DNA of 25,059 nt from CAYUST01 sp041908765 (GTDB taxonomy: Bacteria > Patescibacteriota > Gracilibacteria > Absconditabacterales > Absconditicoccaceae), in contig JAYREU010000035.1 of the NCBI GenBank assembly GCA_041908765.1, forward strand, positions 1-25,059, given 5' to 3'. Shown here in pieces: positions 23,069-25,059 of this stretch. The position numbers and the translations under genes are program-made. How positions within the stretch are numbered: the first letter of the stretch is position 1; every line of letters starts with the position of its first letter. The notes beneath the pieces were generated by a model. It searched no databases. It saw nothing but the letters and a program-made list of their open reading frames with translations, and was not told where the DNA came from.

Positions 23069-24187
23069 TTATACTATCAGCATTGCATCACCGAAACTAA
23101 AGAAACGATACTCATCTGCTAGCGCATGGTCATAGAGTTCTTTTCGTTGTCGATCTCCAAGAAATGAGTCAACCAGTACGAGGAGAGAACTTTTGGGGAG
23201 GTGGAAGTTCGTAATGAGATGATCTACGATGTTTCGTTTGTGTCCTGGGAGGATATATAAACAACTTGTACAACTAATAGTGTCCTCTTCGATATGCAGA
23301 TCATTGAGATAGGTTGTAGCTTCATGCACATCTGCGCTGGTTTTCTCCCATCGTTGTTGTGTTTCTATGGGAAGGCTTTCTTTCGTCTCTTGAGGCAAGA
23401 GCGTTCGCAGATAGGGCAAACTTTCGAGTGTCCTGGTGACCGTCGTTCCAATAGCAACTACGGGACGTCACGCTTGTTTCGCTTGCATCAGCGTGGTAAA
23501 CAAAGAGATGGGTATACTCATCGTCTCAGGATGAATTTTGTGATCACGGATGTCATCGACACATACGGGCTTGAACGTTCCAATGCCTACATGGAGCGTC
23601 ACGTCAGCCCAGGTATGTCCATTTTGTGTTAGCGTTTGTATGAGCTCAGGCGTGAAGTGGAGGCTGGCTGTCGGTGCTGCTACCGATCCAGGAGTTTGCG
23701 CAAAGACAGGTTGGTAGAGTACTTCTTTTTCTTGACTGGTGGTGATGTAAGGAGGAAGCGGTAGATGCCCAAACTGGTTGATAAGTTCGGACCACGGGCG
23801 AGAGCAGTCGAGGATTCTCCCTTCTTCTGTCTGAGCAATCACGGTGATCGTGCAGTCAAATTCTGGTAGTTCTACGACATCACCAACACGAAACTTTTTG
23901 CCTGGTCTGACCAGTGCTTCAGCACGAGTGGGGGAGTGTTGTCCTAGAAATAAAATTTCTCATACGAAACTCGTGAGTGGAAGTCTAGCTTGAATAACTT
24001 TGGTCACATTGCGTACAAACAAACTTGGGCGTGACAGAAAATTGGGCAAATCTGAAAATGTTGCATCAGTTATTTTTTGCTGTGTTCTGTCTGCTACGAG
24101 GAGTTTACAGCTATCAGCAGGTTGTGCAGGGAACTGTGCAATACGTGCTTCAGAGAGTTCAAAGGTATAATTTTCTATAGCGTACAT
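23069..24187 (-). CDS. queA: S-adenosylmethionine:tRNA ribosyltransferase-isomerase
   Basis: 372 aa. QueA transfers and isomerises the ribosyl part of SAM onto 7-aminomethyl-7-deazaguanine in tRNA, the step that makes epoxyqueuosine. Landmarks: YAIENYTFELSEARIAQFPA, CKLLVADR, LFVRNVTKVIQARL, SVAAPTASLHFTPELI, WADVTLHVGIGTFKPV, HPETMSIP, and A-G-RPVVAIGTTVTRTLE with a UGA glycine (about 23465), then CLYILPGHKRNIVDHLITNFHLPKSSLLVLVDSFLG. Another TGA Gly follows LPLTSFV (23960-23962). Length is slightly above the usual 340-350. The ATG at 24187 is preferred to 24199 because homologues start close to 'ydl'. It lies in a catgtgt/acacatg palindrome. Confidence 0.96.
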
Positions 24188-24200
24188 GTGTAAACACATG
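24185..24200. promoter_or_regulatory. Perfect palindrome over the queA start
   Basis: catgtgt-aa-acacatg, 7-bp arms, overlapping the queA start codon and the bases before it. Could be an operator or an initiation-blocking hairpin. Confidence 0.4.
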
Positions 24201-24202
24201 AT

Positions 24203-24229
24203 TAAAAAACGCGCCCTGCGGGGCGCGTT
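24203..24229 (-). terminator. Intrinsic terminator of the Cys-rich protein gene
   Basis: On the minus strand a 9-bp GC-rich stem (aacgcgccc/gggcgcgtt, loop of four) is followed by six T, 13 bp past the stop codon of the Cys-rich gene and just upstream of queA. Confidence 0.9.
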
Positions 24230-24241
24230 GGTTTTCCTTCT

Positions 24242-25059
24242 CTAGGTCTGCGGTACGCCGTCTCCTCACTGATCTGCATCTTCATCAGGAAGCAAGACTT
24301 TGCAACTTGTATATTTGTAGGTGAAGCTTGCTTCGTTACCATCTCGATCATACCGATCTCCATTGATACATTTTCTCCACTGACGCACACACGTATCACT
24401 GCCGTCGCCAGGGAGTGCTTGCACTTCAGGATATTGATAGAGGGTGAGTGTTTGATCACTTGCTACTTTTTTGCCGTCGGGTGCGGTACAAGCTACGGGA
24501 GCAGAGATTTTACAGCTACAATATTTGCCTGCGCTTGGTGAAAGTGTCCCATCATTACAGGTGCTCGTGATTTGTTTATCGCTACATACTTCACCATTTC
24601 CAAAAGGAATTTCATCATCTGAAAAAGTAGTCCCTTGTTTGCCATGCTCAATCGTACCACATGCACTTTCACAGTCTTGTGGTGGTAATACTTTACAACT
24701 ACTACTTAGTGGGGCAGTTACTACTTCACCAGGAGCAGCAGCGGTTCCCCATCTGATACTTCCCCATGCACAGACAATGCTTTCAGCACTACATCATTGA
24801 GAATAACTAGCTGTTGCAGATTTGTATGCGGTACCTTGTGTCCCAGGTGCTCGTGGTGCTCCTCCAAAAGGTGATGCACAATTAGGTTCTTTGTTGGGAT
24901 TGTAAGTGGCAGTTGGTGAAACATCGCTTGGCGTGGTCGGAGGTTTGTTGATGAGGGTAGGAGGAGTCGCTGTATTTACCGTAGTTGCTTTGCCCGTAGT
25001 GCCTGCAGGCTCTACGAGAGTTCAGGTACAACTACGCCATTTATATTCAGTGCTTCCGG
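24242..25059 (-). CDS. C-terminal part of a large Cys/Thr/Ser-rich surface-type protein (5' end outside window)
   Basis: About 271 visible C-terminal residues, continuous only if UGA is Gly. The sequence is rich in Thr, Ser, Pro, Gly and paired cysteines and shows loosely repeated units of about 60-75 residues: 'SCKVLPPQDCESACGTIEHG..TTF', 'GEVCSDKQITSTCNDGTLSPSAGKYCSCKI' and 'CTAPDGKKVASDQTLTLYQY', then 'CVRQWRKCINGDRYDRDGNEASFTYKYTSCKV', each with a strand-turn-strand look. A Thr/Pro-rich linker (TATPPTLINKPPTTPSD) precedes them. It ends DEDADQGGDGVPQT with no membrane anchor or sorting motif. It is most likely an exported adhesin-like protein with disulfide-bonded repeats; the class is inferred from composition. 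A terminator follows. Confidence 0.8.

Noticed and set aside
4854..23962. TGA-interrupted genes as pseudogenes, or UGA as selenocysteine or tryptophan
   Set aside because: The sites fall on conserved glycines in many unrelated housekeeping genes, with Trp encoded normally by TGG and no selenocysteine-type families present.
1..25059. CRISPR arrays, insertion sequences, rRNA and tRNA genes
   Set aside because: No regularly spaced repeats, transposase motifs or conserved RNA sequences were seen on either strand; short tRNAs could still be missed by eye.

Overview
The window reads as chromosomal DNA of a candidate-phyla (CPR/Patescibacteria) bacterium that translates UGA as glycine (genetic code 25), as known for Gracilibacteria (BD1-5) and Absconditabacteria (SR1). 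The evidence is internal. Conserved families are repeatedly cut by in-frame TGA exactly where the family has glycine: GluRS before its YLHIG motif (4854-4856), RecA before Walker A (13108-13110), the Nudix box (1417-1419), the ThyA LGPVYG motif (17625-17627), the NrdD YTGGT motif (two consecutive TGA, 7422-7427), MscS (16100-16102) and QueA. Every complete gene recognised here ends in TAA or TAG. All coordinates below assume UGA=Gly, so most genes are longer than a standard-code reading suggests. Which of the two lineages it is cannot be decided from this window.

Layout. 1-3220: end of a DUF4230-like gene, then a minus-strand GNAT-like protein, a P-loop kinase/Nudix fusion and a TrmB-like regulator, with a 388-bp gene-free stretch carrying repeats. 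3246-4734: large inverted repeat, a VIT-family metal transporter and a RelB/RelE-type toxin-antitoxin pair. 4818-9859: gltX, then the anaerobic ribonucleotide reductase genes nrdG and nrdD on the minus strand (nrdD is split by a TAA ahead of its glycyl-radical segment) and a divergent Cys-rich HxlR regulator. 9927-12616: a hypothetical gene, two pilin-like membrane proteins and a VirB4/TraC N-terminal-like protein that resemble a CPR type IV secretion/pilus cassette. 12931-14630: recA with a LexA-like box upstream, then a RelE-like toxin facing a RelB-like antitoxin. 14734-18252: GH73-type glucosaminidase, MscS channel, small membrane protein, thyA, small helical protein. 18290-22602: HD-domain-like protein, cytosolic-looking trypsin-like protease, Nudix-like protein, NadR-like AAA_28 NTPase, folA and a four-helix-bundle protein. 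22600-25059: four-helix-bundle gene, queA, and the end of a large Cys-rich surface-type protein.

Functional themes. Nucleotide metabolism is prominent (nrdD/nrdG, thyA, folA, two Nudix-like proteins, two P-loop kinase-like proteins, an HD protein), fitting a small anaerobic genome that keeps dNTP and dTMP synthesis. Cell-surface functions (GH73 enzyme, pilin-like proteins, Cys-rich protein, MscS) fit an epibiotic or host-attached lifestyle, which is inference. Many start codons are preceded by pyrimidine-rich leaders rather than Shine-Dalgarno sequences, and a family of short AT-rich repeats sits directly at several gene starts. No rRNA, tRNA, CRISPR array or insertion sequence was recognised.
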